Positions 20,401 through 29,883 of a DNA stretch of 64,000 nt are shown here, one piece after another. The position numbers and the translations under genes are program-made. The stretch's first letter is position 1; each line of letters begins with the position of its first letter. A model generated the notes under the pieces. It was not told where the DNA came from and made no database searches. It saw only the letters and a list, made by a program, of their open reading frames with translations. Source of the stretch: Pseudodesulfovibrio sp. (lineage in GTDB: Bacteria; Desulfobacterota; Desulfovibrionia; Desulfovibrionales; Desulfovibrionaceae). The stretch covers positions 1,561,029 to 1,625,028 of the forward strand of contig JADGEX010000001.1 of NCBI GenBank assembly GCA_016744135.1, read 5' to 3'.

Positions 20401-21027
20401 TCAGAGGACAAAATGCGGATTGTTTTCTTTTTCATGAATCACCGATGTCATGGGACCATGGCCGGAATAAATCCGAGTGGTATCAGGCAGTATAAAAATG
20501 CGTGAACGGATTGATCTAAGAAGCTCTGACGAACTCCCCCGAGGCAGGTCTGTCCGACCAACCGCGATCATAAAGATGAGATCGCCCACAAAGACGCAAC
20601 CCGCCGCCGGGAAAAAAAAGGAGAGACTACCCGGAGTATGCCCCGGCGTATCAAAAACGAGCATGTCGTGTCCAAGGACCTTGCGCCGTCCCGGAGCAAT
20701 CTCTTCAAAAGGGAACTCCAGAAACTCGACAAGTTCCCGGCACCCGCCCGCTTCGAGAGACAAGTCTTTCATAAACTCATCAACACCGCTGATGAAAACC
20801 GGCGCGGGACACTCCTGAAGAAGCTCCTGAACCCCACCCACATGGTCTATATGGAAATGAGTAATATAGATGCCAGTCAGCTTCAGCCCCAACTCTTTGA
20901 TGCGTTGAATGAGTCGCTGAGGTTCAGTTCCCACATCAATAACCACGGCTTCACCATCCACGCTGAGCAGATAGCAATTGGTCTCTTCCATACCAAGGAC
21001 AAATGTTTCAACAGTCAAATTACTCAT
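20401..21027 (-). CDS. Metallo-beta-lactamase-fold hydrolase (glyoxalase II-like)
   Basis: A 208-residue MBL-fold protein with the metal motif THFHIDHVGG (HxHxDH) near residue 60, a later GHTPGS His, the bridging Asp in VGDLIF, and SGHGPMT near the end. This is the small glyoxalase-II-like or persulfide-dioxygenase-like branch; the substrate is not predictable. The start MSNLTVETF was chosen by similarity; an upstream ATG adds eight residues. Confidence 0.85.
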   Translation of the reverse strand: MSNLTVETFVLGMEETNCYLLSVDGEAVVIDVGTEPQRLIQRIKELGLKLTGIYITHFHIDHVGGVQELLQECPAPVFISGVDEFMKDLSLEAGGCRELVEFLEFPFEEIAPGRRKVLGHDMLVFDTPGHTPGSLSFFFPAAGCVFVGDLIFMIAVGRTDLPRGSSSELLRSIRSRIFILPDTTRIYSGHGPMTSVIHEKENNPHFVL

Positions 21028-21086
21028 GCTTGACGAACGGCTCCGGTTCATGAAAGTTTTAAGAATACCAACATCAAGGATGAAGA

Positions 21087-22262
21087 ATGCTTTACTTTTC
21101 GGGCAACTGTCAAATGGATTTCCTGAGTCGGGCTGTGGCAGACCGAGGAATTGACACTACATATCGAGTTCTGGCCTCGCCATTGACTTTGACCAGTCAT
21201 CCCGGACAAGTACCGCCACAACTCGCCAGTATGGTCCTCGACATGGGGCTTGAGAATTTCTTCCATGGCCGTCTCCCGAGCAATCAATTCCAGATCATCA
21301 CACCGAATGACCCGCCGCCAAAACTTCTGGTCATGAACCTGTTCCATGAAAACTCCCCGCTCTTCATCCACAAACAGGACAAGTACATTTTCTTCATGGA
21401 CCCGGTGGTCTGGGAATCACATCCGAAAATGGGAACATGGATGAAGGCCGAATGCGGCATGATTCAGCCCAATCCGGCCACGTATCTCAAACGATACGGT
21501 GAGATGCTGGCAACACTACGATCCATGCACCCGGATCTTCCCATTGTGGTGGTTTCGCGACTCTCTCCTTATCCTGCCTTTGGCCCGGAACCACACTCCT
21601 ACCTTGACGGATGGGCTGACATCTATCGAGAGGCCCCGGCTCACATGAAAGCCTGGGAAAAAGAACTTGGTAACGTGCACACCGTAGACATGAACCGAAT
21701 CTTCGGCGGTATCTGGAATGAATCAGACAAGCGCATCGAAAGTCACTGTCCGTTCCTCAAGCTCTCTCTGGAAGAAACAGACGGAACCGTAACAGGCCTG
21801 CATGCCGGGCGTGACGTGGAGCATATCGGGTCCATGTGGCCACAGTTGGCAGAAAAAATCACCGCATATCTAAAAACAGGCCGTATCGGATACACGCAAA
21901 ACGAAACAATCCCGGTCGAGTGGAACAGGCCGTGGCAACCCCACAAGCTTGATCAATCCACCATGCTGAAAAAACTTTCTTCAGGCGGCAATTATCTCTG
22001 TGCTGAAGCTGTGGGGAGTTTCTTCCTTGATCTCGGCACGGACTACACGGAACTGCTGGCACAAACCGGACACCTGACCCCTATCTGCCATAACACCCTG
22101 CACATGATTAAAACCTATAGCCGCATCTTCAAGAATCCGCTCATGGCACAGTGGTGCGAAGTCCACAGAAAAACCGCCGAACGCTATACGGACGGCGGCC
22201 CTCTTTATCAAAAGGATTATCTTGAACGCATTGAGACAATCAAAGCGTTCGTGACCGGCTAA
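21087..22262 (+). CDS. WcbI-like protein of unknown function
   Basis: A 391-residue protein whose opening, MLYFSGNCQMDFLSRAV, matches the GNCQ start of the WcbI polysaccharide-biosynthesis family (putative acyl-transferring or SGNH-like enzymes). Other visible stretches are VVVSRLSPYP and a His near HIGSMWP. The C-terminal 100 residues look helical. Another WcbI-like gene lies at 52759. It overlaps the end of the response-regulator gene by four bases in a converging arrangement. Confidence 0.5.
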   Translation: MLYFSGNCQMDFLSRAVADRGIDTTYRVLASPLTLTSHPGQVPPQLASMVLDMGLENFFHGRLPSNQFQIITPNDPPPKLLVMNLFHENSPLFIHKQDKYIFFMDPVVWESHPKMGTWMKAECGMIQPNPATYLKRYGEMLATLRSMHPDLPIVVVSRLSPYPAFGPEPHSYLDGWADIYREAPAHMKAWEKELGNVHTVDMNRIFGGIWNESDKRIESHCPFLKLSLEETDGTVTGLHAGRDVEHIGSMWPQLAEKITAYLKTGRIGYTQNETIPVEWNRPWQPHKLDQSTMLKKLSSGGNYLCAEAVGSFFLDLGTDYTELLAQTGHLTPICHNTLHMIKTYSRIFKNPLMAQWCEVHRKTAERYTDGGPLYQKDYLERIETIKAFVTG

Positions 22263-23650
22263 CGCCTCGTCAATCCGTACTTTTTCAATTTGTATTGCAA
22301 AGTTCTACGACTGATGCCCAAAGCATCCGCCGTGCGTTCGCGATGATTGCCGTTTTCTTCCAGCGCCTGAATGATTGCCTGCTTCTCGGCTTCTTCCAGA
22401 TTCGCAGGGGCCGCAGGACTTGCCGAGATTGGTGGAGTAAAATCTATGTGAATAGCAGCCTCACGCGCACCAGTTATCTGGGGTGGCAACAAGTCCGTCC
22501 CCAAAGCATCGGCACGAGACAGAATCAGAGCGCGTTCCAAAACATTTTCTAATTCACGCACATTGCCGGGCCAGTCATAGCCGGACAAAGCATCGAGAAA
22601 CGCGGGGGTTACCGTGCGAATAATCTTGTTGTTCTTGTTGCCCAAACGACGCAGCAGGAAACTGACCAAAAGCGGCAGGTCTTCCTTGCGTTCATCCAGT
22701 GGAGGGATACGAATCTCCAACACGGCCAACCGATAATACAAATCTTCCCGAAATCGTCCGGCATCGACCTCTTTTTTCAAATTCCGATTGGTAGCCGCGA
22801 TAATACGCGTATCCACATGGATGGGTTTAACCGACCCTAACGGTTCAATAGTCTTTTCCTGCAAAGCACGAAGCAACTTGGCTTGAAGCGCAGCAGGCAT
22901 TTCGCCTATTTCATCCAAAAACAATGTGCCGCCATCAGCCAATTGAAACCGACCAGGCTTGTCCTTGACCGCACCGGTAAACGCGCCTTTTTCGTAACCG
23001 AACAATTCCGATTCAAGCAGATCATCCGGCAAAGCCGCACAGTTGACCTTGATGAGCGGACGCTTTGCCCGATGGCTTGCCCGATGCAATCCTTCAGCTA
23101 CAAGTTCCTTACCCGTGCCAGATGGTCCGAGTATAAGTACTGTCGCCTCGGAAGGACCGGCCTGACCAATGAGATCGCGCACCCGTTCAATACCGGGGCT
23201 GGCCCCAATAAAATCGGCCTCGCCGCTCACTTCGGCCCTGAGCCGTACATTTTCCTCAAGCAACTTGTGATATTCAAATGCCTTGCCAATAACTGCCGTC
23301 AACTCGTCGTTGTCAGCGGGTTTGGTCAAATAGTCGAAGGCTCCTTTCTTCATGGCATCAACGGCACTGCCGACACTGCCGAAGGCCGTCAACAGAACCA
23401 CAGGCATGCTCGGACGCCGAATCTGCAACTCCTTGAGCAATTGCATACCGTCCATACCGGGCATTTTCATGTCCACCATGGCCACATCGGGAAATGTGTC
23501 CGACTCGGCTTCCTCGGCCAGAACTCGCAAGGCCTGTTCGCCTGAATCAGCTTCGAGAACCGTCCAATCTTCTTCCTCAAGAACGGCACGGACCATCATC
23601 CGATGGCCTGGCTCGTCATCAACAACGAGGACAATACGTTCTTCAGTCAT
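22259..23650 (-). CDS. Sigma-54-dependent response regulator, ZraR/NtrC type
   Basis: A 463-residue regulator: receiver domain (phospho-Asp in VAMVDMKMPGMDG near residue 55), AAA+ ATPase with Walker A GPSGTGKE near 170, the sigma-54 contact loop GAFTGA near 220, and a Fis-type helix-turn-helix (RTADALGISRRTLQYKLKKYG) at the C-terminus. It activates sigma-54 promoters from upstream sites. The kinase gene lies 12 bp upstream, and a strong sigma-54 promoter stands before the ZraP-like gene of the same cluster. Confidence 0.93.
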   Translation of the reverse strand: MTEERIVLVVDDEPGHRMMVRAVLEEEDWTVLEADSGEQALRVLAEEAESDTFPDVAMVDMKMPGMDGMQLLKELQIRRPSMPVVLLTAFGSVGSAVDAMKKGAFDYLTKPADNDELTAVIGKAFEYHKLLEENVRLRAEVSGEADFIGASPGIERVRDLIGQAGPSEATVLILGPSGTGKELVAEGLHRASHRAKRPLIKVNCAALPDDLLESELFGYEKGAFTGAVKDKPGRFQLADGGTLFLDEIGEMPAALQAKLLRALQEKTIEPLGSVKPIHVDTRIIAATNRNLKKEVDAGRFREDLYYRLAVLEIRIPPLDERKEDLPLLVSFLLRRLGNKNNKIIRTVTPAFLDALSGYDWPGNVRELENVLERALILSRADALGTDLLPPQITGAREAAIHIDFTPPISASPAAPANLEEAEKQAIIQALEENGNHRERTADALGISRRTLQYKLKKYGLTRR

Positions 23651-23662
23651 ATATCTACTTCC

Positions 23663-25504
23663 TTAGCTATCGCTTTCGGTATTCTTCGGGAAAAAAAGTT
23701 TCATTTCGGTGCCGTCACCCAGTTCGGAGTGAATAACCACCTCGCCCTTATGCGCCCGCATGATATTCTGGACAATGGCAAGGCCAAGACCGGTACCGGT
23801 CTTCTTGCCGGTCACAAACGGCTTGAACACGTCGCCTTCCAGATTGGGGTCCATACCCGGTCCGTTGTCAGCCACGATAAGCCAAACGCCGTCCTTGCCC
23901 TGAACCGAAGTCAGCAGAATATGCCCCGGCTTCATGCACTCCGGGCATCCTTCAATGGCATCGAGGCTATTGGTGATAAGGTTAAGCAAAATTTGTCTGA
24001 GCGCGTCCTGATCCGCAAAGACCGATTCCGGACCAAAGTCAAATTCCGGCACAGTTTCCTTGTCCTGAAAATCGAATCGCATGAGCTGCTTGATGGAATC
24101 TCCCAACGTGGATAGATCAATTTCCATGGGATCAAGCTGACGCGGACGGGCCAGATAAAGCAAATCCGTAACAACTCGATTCAAGCGGTCCGCCTCCTGC
24201 ACCATGGCTGCGGCATACTGATCAAGCGGAGCCTGCCCCTTGAGCTTGGTGGCAAACAACTGGGCAAAACCACGCAATGAGCTCAACGGATTGCGCACCT
24301 CATGGGCCACACCTGCGGCCAAAGAACCGATTTCCGCCAATCGCTTGGCCTCGTTCAAATCTTCTTCGAGCGACCGAAGCTGGGTGCGGTCACGTATGAG
24401 CACAAGCCGTTGACCGAGTTCAGGGGCTCCACCATCGTCATATTCCTGGAACGGCAACGTCAAAATTTCAAGCTGACGCCCCTGATAATCAAACTGCTCC
24501 CACTCATACGGCACAGCAAGCCCGATTTCATCATGGGTCTTTCCAAAATCGAAATCATGCCAGTTGGTACCGATAATTTCGGGCGCACCTTCTTCTCCTT
24601 CAGGAGCGAGAAGTTTTTTGGCCGAATGATTGGCGGCCAAAACCTCACCACTCTCGGCCAAAGTCACAAGGCCGTCGGGCATGTTGTCGAGCAGCTTGCT
24701 CTGGAACCGCTCGAGACGAATCAGCTGACGGCTGGCCCCTCGGCGGCGCAGATAAGCAAACGCCAACGACCAAAGAACAACTGCGGCAAGAAAGACATAT
24801 CCGGTTTGATACGTGGCAGCTCGACGATACTGTCGAAACTGGGCCAGATGCTTCTCCGCATTAAGCCCCACCACCAAAAAAACCGGCGGTTCTTCCAGTT
24901 CCCTTTGCATACCATGTCGCATGCCTTGACCTTGATCCTGCCCTTGACCTTGTCCCTGACCACGGCGAGACATATGACTTGAACCATGTTCTCCGTCTTC
25001 GACAAAAGGAAGCATGCCACTCAGAGTGGAGATACCAGGCCGAGCGCGCAAGCCGGAAATGAGCACACTTTTCTTGCCCACCTGGGCCATCACATGCCAC
25101 GCCCTGCCAGTCTCAATATCGCTGGTCACGGAATCGGGCAGACTAAACACGGGAGTGTCTTCTACAGCAGAAGAAACCAAAGGACGACCATCTTCGCCGA
25201 ACAGAGTAATAAACACTATATCTTCGGATTTGGTCAGCTCTGCAAATAATTCCTCGGACATCGCCTGAAAAAGTTCAGGAGACTGAGGTGTCATGCGTAA
25301 ATTCCGGGCAATACGTAAAATATTATTATCCACACCGCGCAGGATGGAGTTGCCTGTCATAATCATGTGATCTTCGACGATCTTGCGCTGTTGTGCAATG
25401 GATCGCCAAGTCAAATAAAGACTTCCCACTCCCAGCACGATAAGTGCCAGAACAAGGGCGACCAGAGGCCCTTTCTCCTTTCCGTCGGAATGAACAACTT
25501 CCAT
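23663..25504 (-). CDS. Sensor histidine kinase, ZraS type
   Basis: A 613-residue membrane kinase: a transmembrane segment near residues 13-33, a periplasmic sensor region, a second membrane segment near 230-250, a PAS-like region, then the H-box (AAGVAHEVRNPLSSLRGFA) and an HATPase domain (LLNLITNSLDA; VADNGPGMD; GTGLGLAIV). The periplasmic part holds an odd Gly/Gln run, RGQGQGQGQDQGQGMRHGM near residues 180-200, with His and Met that could touch metal. ZraS-like kinases sense envelope stress or zinc; the signal here is unproven. Confidence 0.9.
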   Translation of the reverse strand: MEVVHSDGKEKGPLVALVLALIVLGVGSLYLTWRSIAQQRKIVEDHMIMTGNSILRGVDNNILRIARNLRMTPQSPELFQAMSEELFAELTKSEDIVFITLFGEDGRPLVSSAVEDTPVFSLPDSVTSDIETGRAWHVMAQVGKKSVLISGLRARPGISTLSGMLPFVEDGEHGSSHMSRRGQGQGQGQDQGQGMRHGMQRELEEPPVFLVVGLNAEKHLAQFRQYRRAATYQTGYVFLAAVVLWSLAFAYLRRRGASRQLIRLERFQSKLLDNMPDGLVTLAESGEVLAANHSAKKLLAPEGEEGAPEIIGTNWHDFDFGKTHDEIGLAVPYEWEQFDYQGRQLEILTLPFQEYDDGGAPELGQRLVLIRDRTQLRSLEEDLNEAKRLAEIGSLAAGVAHEVRNPLSSLRGFAQLFATKLKGQAPLDQYAAAMVQEADRLNRVVTDLLYLARPRQLDPMEIDLSTLGDSIKQLMRFDFQDKETVPEFDFGPESVFADQDALRQILLNLITNSLDAIEGCPECMKPGHILLTSVQGKDGVWLIVADNGPGMDPNLEGDVFKPFVTGKKTGTGLGLAIVQNIMRAHKGEVVIHSELGDGTEMKLFFPKNTESDS

Positions 25505-25510
25505 ATTCTG

Positions 25511-26332
25511 CTACTTGCCTTTGATAATCAGATAAACGTCCTTGGGAGTACTGTCGTGCTTCTCGGCCAAGGACTTGAAGGAACTTTCAGGAGTGGCGTC
25601 CATGCCTGCAGCCTTGAGCTTCGCAAGGACTTCGTCAACGTCGAGACCATACGTGTTGCACACATCCCCAACCTTAAGCTTACCTGTACCAGCAGGGGGG
25701 ACGGCAGGCATTCCCTTATACAAATCAACATCCTGACCGCCACGGATGGTGTCATAAACCTGCTGCGGACTGACACCCTTGGAACGGGCTATGTCCTTGA
25801 TGAGAGACTGCTCGTTGATGGTGGAATCATATCCGGCAGCGTGAAGAGTCTCCACAGCCTTTGCCGCGTCAAGGCCAAGAAAACCACAAAACTTCATGAG
25901 AGGGCTAGTTTCGGCGTGACCATACGGCGGATTGCCATAGGTTGTTGTTGCTTCGTCCTTTATCTCGGCAGAAAAATCGAGCAACTGCTGCATGGGTGGC
26001 AACCCGAGCAATGTGCCAACAAGCACGAAAAGCGTCAGAACCAGACTGATGACCATAGGAACAGTCAAAATCACAAGCTCACGCGCCCGATTCTTCATGT
26101 AGGCCATGAGTGGCTTCCAGTTCAACCAGATATGCAGGAACATGGCGATCAAGAAAAGCGTTCCCACGGTAGTATGGATGTCCCCCCACTGGGTTTTGGT
26201 CAAACCGAACAGATGCCAGTCAGCCCAGTAGGCCACGCGCCCCTCGGGTACAACGTACAAAATCACGCTGGTCAACAGCGTGATGAGAAAAGACAAAAGG
26301 CCTGTCAGGGATGTAATTTTCCTCATGGTCAA
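25511..26332 (-). CDS. DUF4405 membrane protein with helical C-terminal repeats
   Basis: A 273-residue protein. The first 120 residues hold three to four membrane helices with HTTVGTLFLIAMFLHIWLNWK, the DUF4405 signature, whose His residues recall di-haem cytochrome-b-type helices. The remaining part carries two related helical modules ending in SPQQVYDTIRG and TPKDVYLIIKG. It lies 6 bp upstream of the kinase gene, so it may assist sensing or electron transfer in the ZraSR-like system; that is inference. Confidence 0.75.
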   Translation of the reverse strand: MTMRKITSLTGLLSFLITLLTSVILYVVPEGRVAYWADWHLFGLTKTQWGDIHTTVGTLFLIAMFLHIWLNWKPLMAYMKNRARELVILTVPMVISLVLTLFVLVGTLLGLPPMQQLLDFSAEIKDEATTTYGNPPYGHAETSPLMKFCGFLGLDAAKAVETLHAAGYDSTINEQSLIKDIARSKGVSPQQVYDTIRGGQDVDLYKGMPAVPPAGTGKLKVGDVCNTYGLDVDEVLAKLKAAGMDATPESSFKSLAEKHDSTPKDVYLIIKGK

Positions 26333-26476
26333 AATGCCTCCTCAAAAAAAGCATACTCCACTGTACTGAATTTTACGCGTGAAGCTATCCGAAGTTTATT
26401 ATTATTTGCGGGACGGCCGCCACCATGGCAGACCGTCCCGCAAGCGTCCTGTTTTCCTGGTTATAGGAAATATTGT

Positions 26477-26941
26477 CTAGTTAAAGCGGGGTCCCTGTCC
26501 ATAACAATCGCCATTATATCCACGTCCCTGACGTTGTCCCGGACCACGACCATTGAATGCAACAATACCTGTTTCCTTTTCAAGTTCCGCACGCATGGCG
26601 TCACGAGTGTCACGCATCTGAGCACGCAGCTTGGTCATATCAGTCGTCAGCTTGGTGATCTTCTGCTCATCGGCATTGCCACCGTTAACCATTGCTTGCA
26701 AGGTGGAATGTTTGGCCCAGATCTGATCACGCAGTTCGGTGAATTTAGGCTGATACTTGTCAACGATCTTGTCGACTGCAACCTGCTTTTCCGGGGTCAA
26801 CTGACTGTATACACCGTTGCCGCCGCAACCGTTTCCAGCCCTTTGACCGTGTCCATACCCTTGACCAGCCATTGCCATTGCGGCCATGCTCAGGACCAGG
26901 ACAGCTGCCAAAGCCGTGATGGTGATGTTCTTTTTGTTCAT
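26477..26941 (-). CDS. ZraP/Spy-type periplasmic protein
   Basis: A 154-residue secreted protein: signal peptide ending near AMA, a metal-ligand-rich stretch (GYGHGQRAGNGCGG), a helical heptad region (LTPEKQVAVDKIVDKY...MRDTRDAMRAELEKE) typical of zinc-resistance-associated or Spy-like chaperones, and a Gly/Arg-rich tail. In E. coli, ZraP is a zinc-binding periplasmic chaperone induced by ZraSR. Here it heads the cluster and has its own sigma-54 promoter, matching that model. Confidence 0.85.
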   Translation of the reverse strand: MNKKNITITALAAVLVLSMAAMAMAGQGYGHGQRAGNGCGGNGVYSQLTPEKQVAVDKIVDKYQPKFTELRDQIWAKHSTLQAMVNGGNADEQKITKLTTDMTKLRAQMRDTRDAMRAELEKETGIVAFNGRGPGQRQGRGYNGDCYGQGPRFN

Positions 26942-27016
26942 TGTTCCTCCGAAAATATTAAAATGTTTTTTGCAATCAGGATGAAGAGAGTGTGTGTTAT
27001 CTTCTGTGACTTATTA

Positions 27017-27033
27017 AGCACACACCGTGCCAA
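27017..27033 (-). promoter_or_regulatory. Sigma-54 promoter of the ZraP-like gene
   Basis: TTGGCACGGTGTGTGCT on the minus strand matches the sigma-54 consensus: GG and GC elements with exactly ten bases between them, the -24 half perfect. It lies about 76 bp upstream of the gene start. Confidence 0.85.
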
Positions 27034-27095
27034 CATTTTAACAGTTCGATTTAAAAGAATAATTCAAAAAGGTCTTCACGCTCAAAGTTTACTTT

Positions 27096-27143
27096 TGTGC
27101 ATTTTTATGCACACACCTTGCACAAATTACGTGCAATGTGCAA
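27096..27143. promoter_or_regulatory. Paired inverted repeats, candidate enhancer for the ZraR-like regulator
   Basis: TGTGCAT-TTTT-ATGCACA (27096-27113) and TTGCAC-N7-GTGCAA (27118-27136) followed by TGTGCAA are two perfect palindromes sharing a TGTGCA half-site. They lie about 65-110 bp upstream of the -24 element, the usual distance for an NtrC-type upstream site. Confidence 0.65.
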
Positions 27144-27222
27144 GCGACATTCCTTGACATCATGAACAAAAGTCTCACATTGACAGCAGGACACAACTTG
27201 AACGTCAATCCAAGGTAATGCA

Positions 27223-27426
27223 ATGCCCATATACGAATACATCTGCAAAGAATGCGACAATGAGTTCGAAGAACTTGTCTTTTCTCAAGACGCCACTGTG
27301 GTCTGTCCAAAATGTGGCTCGGAAAAGACAGAAAAGCTCATGAGCGCCTGCGCCGTAAAGACTGACGGCGGAGGCCTCAACCTCGATGCATTGCAGGACT
27401 CCGGCTGCAGCTCCGGCGGCGGCTGA
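27223..27426 (+). CDS. FmdB-type zinc-ribbon protein
   Basis: A 67-residue protein: MPIYEYICKECDNEFEEL followed by CPKCGS gives the CxxC...CxxC zinc ribbon of the FmdB/regulatory-protein family. The tail is Gly/Ser-rich with one extra Cys. Function is unclear; the family was named from formamidase clusters. A paralogue with a Cys-richer tail is at 49371. The upstream sigma-54/palindrome region is shared with the diverging ZraP-like gene. Confidence 0.85.
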   Translation: MPIYEYICKECDNEFEELVFSQDATVVCPKCGSEKTEKLMSACAVKTDGGGLNLDALQDSGCSSGGG

Positions 27427-27604
27427 GGCATCTAGATTCCGCACCCCGGTCCGGGGGGCGATCCCTTTTTCACGATGACTGTTGACGCTCACAGTCCACT
27501 GTCACGAAGCATGGTGTACAGCCATATGCACCGTTTCCTTTCCTTGTAAGAAATGATAGATAAATCAAACCGGTTTCCACACCTTGACCGTTCGAGGAGC
27601 TTCC

Positions 27605-28063
27605 ATGTCGAACAGATTACCTTGGCCTGAATACTTCATGCGCATTGCCCATTTGGTGGCCCAGCGCTCCACCTGCACCCGCCGCGCCGTGGGTGCCATA
27701 GCCGTACGCGACAAGCGTATCCTCGCAACCGGTTACAACGGTGTGCCCACCAACATCGCCCATTGTGAAGAGGTCGGATGTCTTCGCGACAAGCTCAACA
27801 TTCCATCTGGAGAACGCCATGAGCTGTGCCGGGGGCTCCACGCCGAACAAAATGTCATCATCCAGGCAGCCACGCACCAGTTGGACCTCAAGGGATGCGA
27901 CATCTACTGCACCACCAAGCCGTGTATCCTTTGCACCAAGATGCTCATCAACTGCGAAGTAGAAAATATATACTTTTCCGAAAACTACCCTGACGAGTTA
28001 TCCGAAGAAATGCTCGCCGAGGCTGGAGTGAACTATGTGTTCATGGAAGGCGAATTCATCTAG
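27605..28063 (+). CDS. dCMP deaminase (ComEB-like)
   Basis: A 152-residue zinc deaminase that makes dUMP for thymidylate synthesis. The zinc motifs LHAEQNVI (HAE) and [10 protein letters not shown] (PCxxC) are both present. The ATG at 27605 has GAGGAG six bases upstream. It precedes ribD with an overlap, an arrangement common in Desulfovibrio, where a deaminase-like gene opens the riboflavin run. Confidence 0.92.
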   Translation: MSNRLPWPEYFMRIAHLVAQRSTCTRRAVGAIAVRDKRILATGYNGVPTNIAHCEEVGCLRDKLNIPSGERHELCRGLHAEQNVIIQAATHQLDLKGCDIYCTTKPCILCTKMLINCEVENIYFSENYPDELSEEMLAEAGVNYVFMEGEFI

Positions 28064-29171
28064 AGACGAACAATTTATGGCCGAGGCCATAGACCTGGCC
28101 TATCAAGGGCGCGGCACCACTGCGCCCAATCCCTGCGTCGGAGCGGTCCTCGTGGATGGCAACCAGATCGTCGCCCGAGGGTGGCATACTCGATACGGCC
28201 AACTTCATGCGGAACGGGAATGTCTGGCCCATGCCAGTAAAAAAGGCGTCGATCCAACAGGGCTGACCATGTTCGTCACCCTTGAACCGTGTAACCACCA
28301 CGGTAAAACGCCTCCCTGCACCGAAGCCATCATTGAAGCAGGCATCGCCAAGGTCGTTATCGGCACTCGTGACCCCAACCCCGTTGCCGCTGGCGGCGTG
28401 GAAAAATTGCAAAGTCACGGCATCGAAATCGTGGTGGGCGTCCTTGAGCAACAATGCAAAGACCTCATTGCCGACTTTTTGCTCTGGCAGGACTCGCATT
28501 CCCCATTCAACATCATTAAAATGGCTGCGACGCTGGACGGGAAAATCGCATCCAGCGCAAAAAAACCTGAACCGGTTTCCAGCCCGGAGTCTTTTGCTCG
28601 TGTCCACGATCTGCGTGGCATGGTCGGAGCCGTTGTCGTCGGCGGCACCACTTTCTACGCCGACAACCCAAGCCTGAACTGCCGCATGGAACAGCTGCCA
28701 CCAGACTTTATCCAACCTTTTGGCGTGGTCGTCACATCACGGCTCCCAGAAGATCCGGCGGCACACACCCTGCTTAGAAAACGCCCGGAACGAACTATTT
28801 TCATGACCACTGAAATAGCGGCTCACAGTGAAGCCGCTGACCGTTTGCGAAGCCGAGGCACCTCGGTCTGGCCTTTGCCGGGACATCCCGGTGGCCTGAC
28901 TCTCTCCTGTGGGTTCGAACGACTCCGCTATGAAAAAGGATGTCATTACACCTTGTGCGAAGGTGGCGGAAGATTCTCCATGGCCCTCATCCAGCAGGGA
29001 TTGGCCGACGAACTCGTCCACTTCGTGACCCCTCGCATACTCGGCGACAATACAGCTCCAGCGGCTTACTCTGGCCGCAAATCCATCTCCATGGCTGATT
29101 CCGTAGACTTCCGCATCATCAAAACGGAAACTACTGGATCAGATATCATGTTGACTTTACGGACAAAATAA
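28035..29171 (+). CDS. ribD: Bifunctional riboflavin deaminase/reductase RibD
   Basis: A 378-residue enzyme for steps two and three of riboflavin synthesis. The N-terminal deaminase domain carries HAERECL and [12 protein letters not shown]; the reductase domain begins near residue 150 with [15 protein letters not shown] and ends with [14 protein letters not shown] kept the ATG at 28035, which has GGAG upstream and includes the conserved DEQFM start of the family. It therefore overlaps the deaminase gene by 29 bp, a sign of coupled translation. Confidence 0.95.
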   Translation: MCSWKANSSRDEQFMAEAIDLAYQGRGTTAPNPCVGAVLVDGNQIVARGWHTRYGQLHAERECLAHASKKGVDPTGLTMFVTLEPCNHHGKTPPCTEAIIEAGIAKVVIGTRDPNPVAAGGVEKLQSHGIEIVVGVLEQQCKDLIADFLLWQDSHSPFNIIKMAATLDGKIASSAKKPEPVSSPESFARVHDLRGMVGAVVVGGTTFYADNPSLNCRMEQLPPDFIQPFGVVVTSRLPEDPAAHTLLRKRPERTIFMTTEIAAHSEAADRLRSRGTSVWPLPGHPGGLTLSCGFERLRYEKGCHYTLCEGGGRFSMALIQQGLADELVHFVTPRILGDNTAPAAYSGRKSISMADSVDFRIIKTETTGSDIMLTLRTK

Positions 29172-29188
29172 TCGCTCAACATACAAAC

Positions 29189-29252
29189 ATGAACAAAGGT
29201 TCATTTTTTATGTTGACAATATGAACCCGACCTCATATTTGTATTTTATGAA
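29189..29252. promoter_or_regulatory. Promoter with ATGAAC operator repeats
   Basis: Perfect palindrome ATGAACAAAGGTTCAT (29189-29204), then TTGACA (29213-29218) with 17 bp to a weak -10 (TATTTG), and two more ATGAAC half-sites at about 29221 and 29248. The downstream operon encodes a TetR-type repressor, the obvious binder. Confidence 0.55.
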
Positions 29253-29272
29253 CAAACGCCAAGGAGGCATTC

Positions 29273-29842
29273 ATGAACTACGCATATAGAGAACAAGGCA
29301 ACCACGTCATGTCATGGCGCACTCAATGGACCTTGGACAATCCGATACGGGGGCTAGTCCAGCCACCCAAAAAAATGTTCGGCCATATGGTTACCCCGGG
29401 CATGACGGTTATTGACACAGGATGCGGGGTCGGATTTTTCACCATGGCGTTAGCACGCATGGTCGGAGAAACTGGCAAGGTCATTGCTGTGGACCTTCAG
29501 GCTGAAGCATTAGCCAAGCTGGAGGAAAAGGTAGAACGAGCAGGCTTACACAGACGAGTGGAAACGTGGAAATGCGATGCAAATGACATCGGAGTGCTCC
29601 CAAAAGCGGACTTCGTTCTTTCTGCATACATGGCGCACGAAGTTCCTGATATCGACATCTACTTTCACCGCATGGCGCAATGCATCAAACGCAATGGGCG
29701 CATGCTTTTTGTCGAACCGAAGTTTCACGTCTCTCCCAACAACTATCGCGAAGAAGTTGCTGCTGCCATCAAGGCGGGGTTTGAGCTGGATAGCTTGCCT
29801 TCCATATTCTTCAGTCACGCCGTCGTCCTCAGAAAGGGTTGA
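29273..29842 (+). CDS. Class I SAM-dependent methyltransferase
   Basis: A 189-residue methyltransferase with motif I VIDTGCGVGFFTMALA near residue 46, the Asp of motif II in VIAVDLQAEAL, and the later LSAYMAHEVPD. The substrate is not predictable. AAGGAGG precedes the ATG. It is followed by a TetR regulator about 40 bp later, so the pair is probably one autoregulated unit placed between ribD and ribE. Confidence 0.85.
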   Translation: MNYAYREQGNHVMSWRTQWTLDNPIRGLVQPPKKMFGHMVTPGMTVIDTGCGVGFFTMALARMVGETGKVIAVDLQAEALAKLEEKVERAGLHRRVETWKCDANDIGVLPKADFVLSAYMAHEVPDIDIYFHRMAQCIKRNGRMLFVEPKFHVSPNNYREEVAAAIKAGFELDSLPSIFFSHAVVLRKG

Positions 29843-29883
29843 TACCGAACCTCTTGCAGGGTACTTTCGCCTCGGAGCAAACA

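Noticed and set aside
25367-27157. Long plus-strand open frame (596 codons) opposite the ZraS-like, DUF4405 and ZraP-like genes
   Set aside because: Low-complexity translation without domains; the minus-strand genes there have clear family motifs and ribosome sites.
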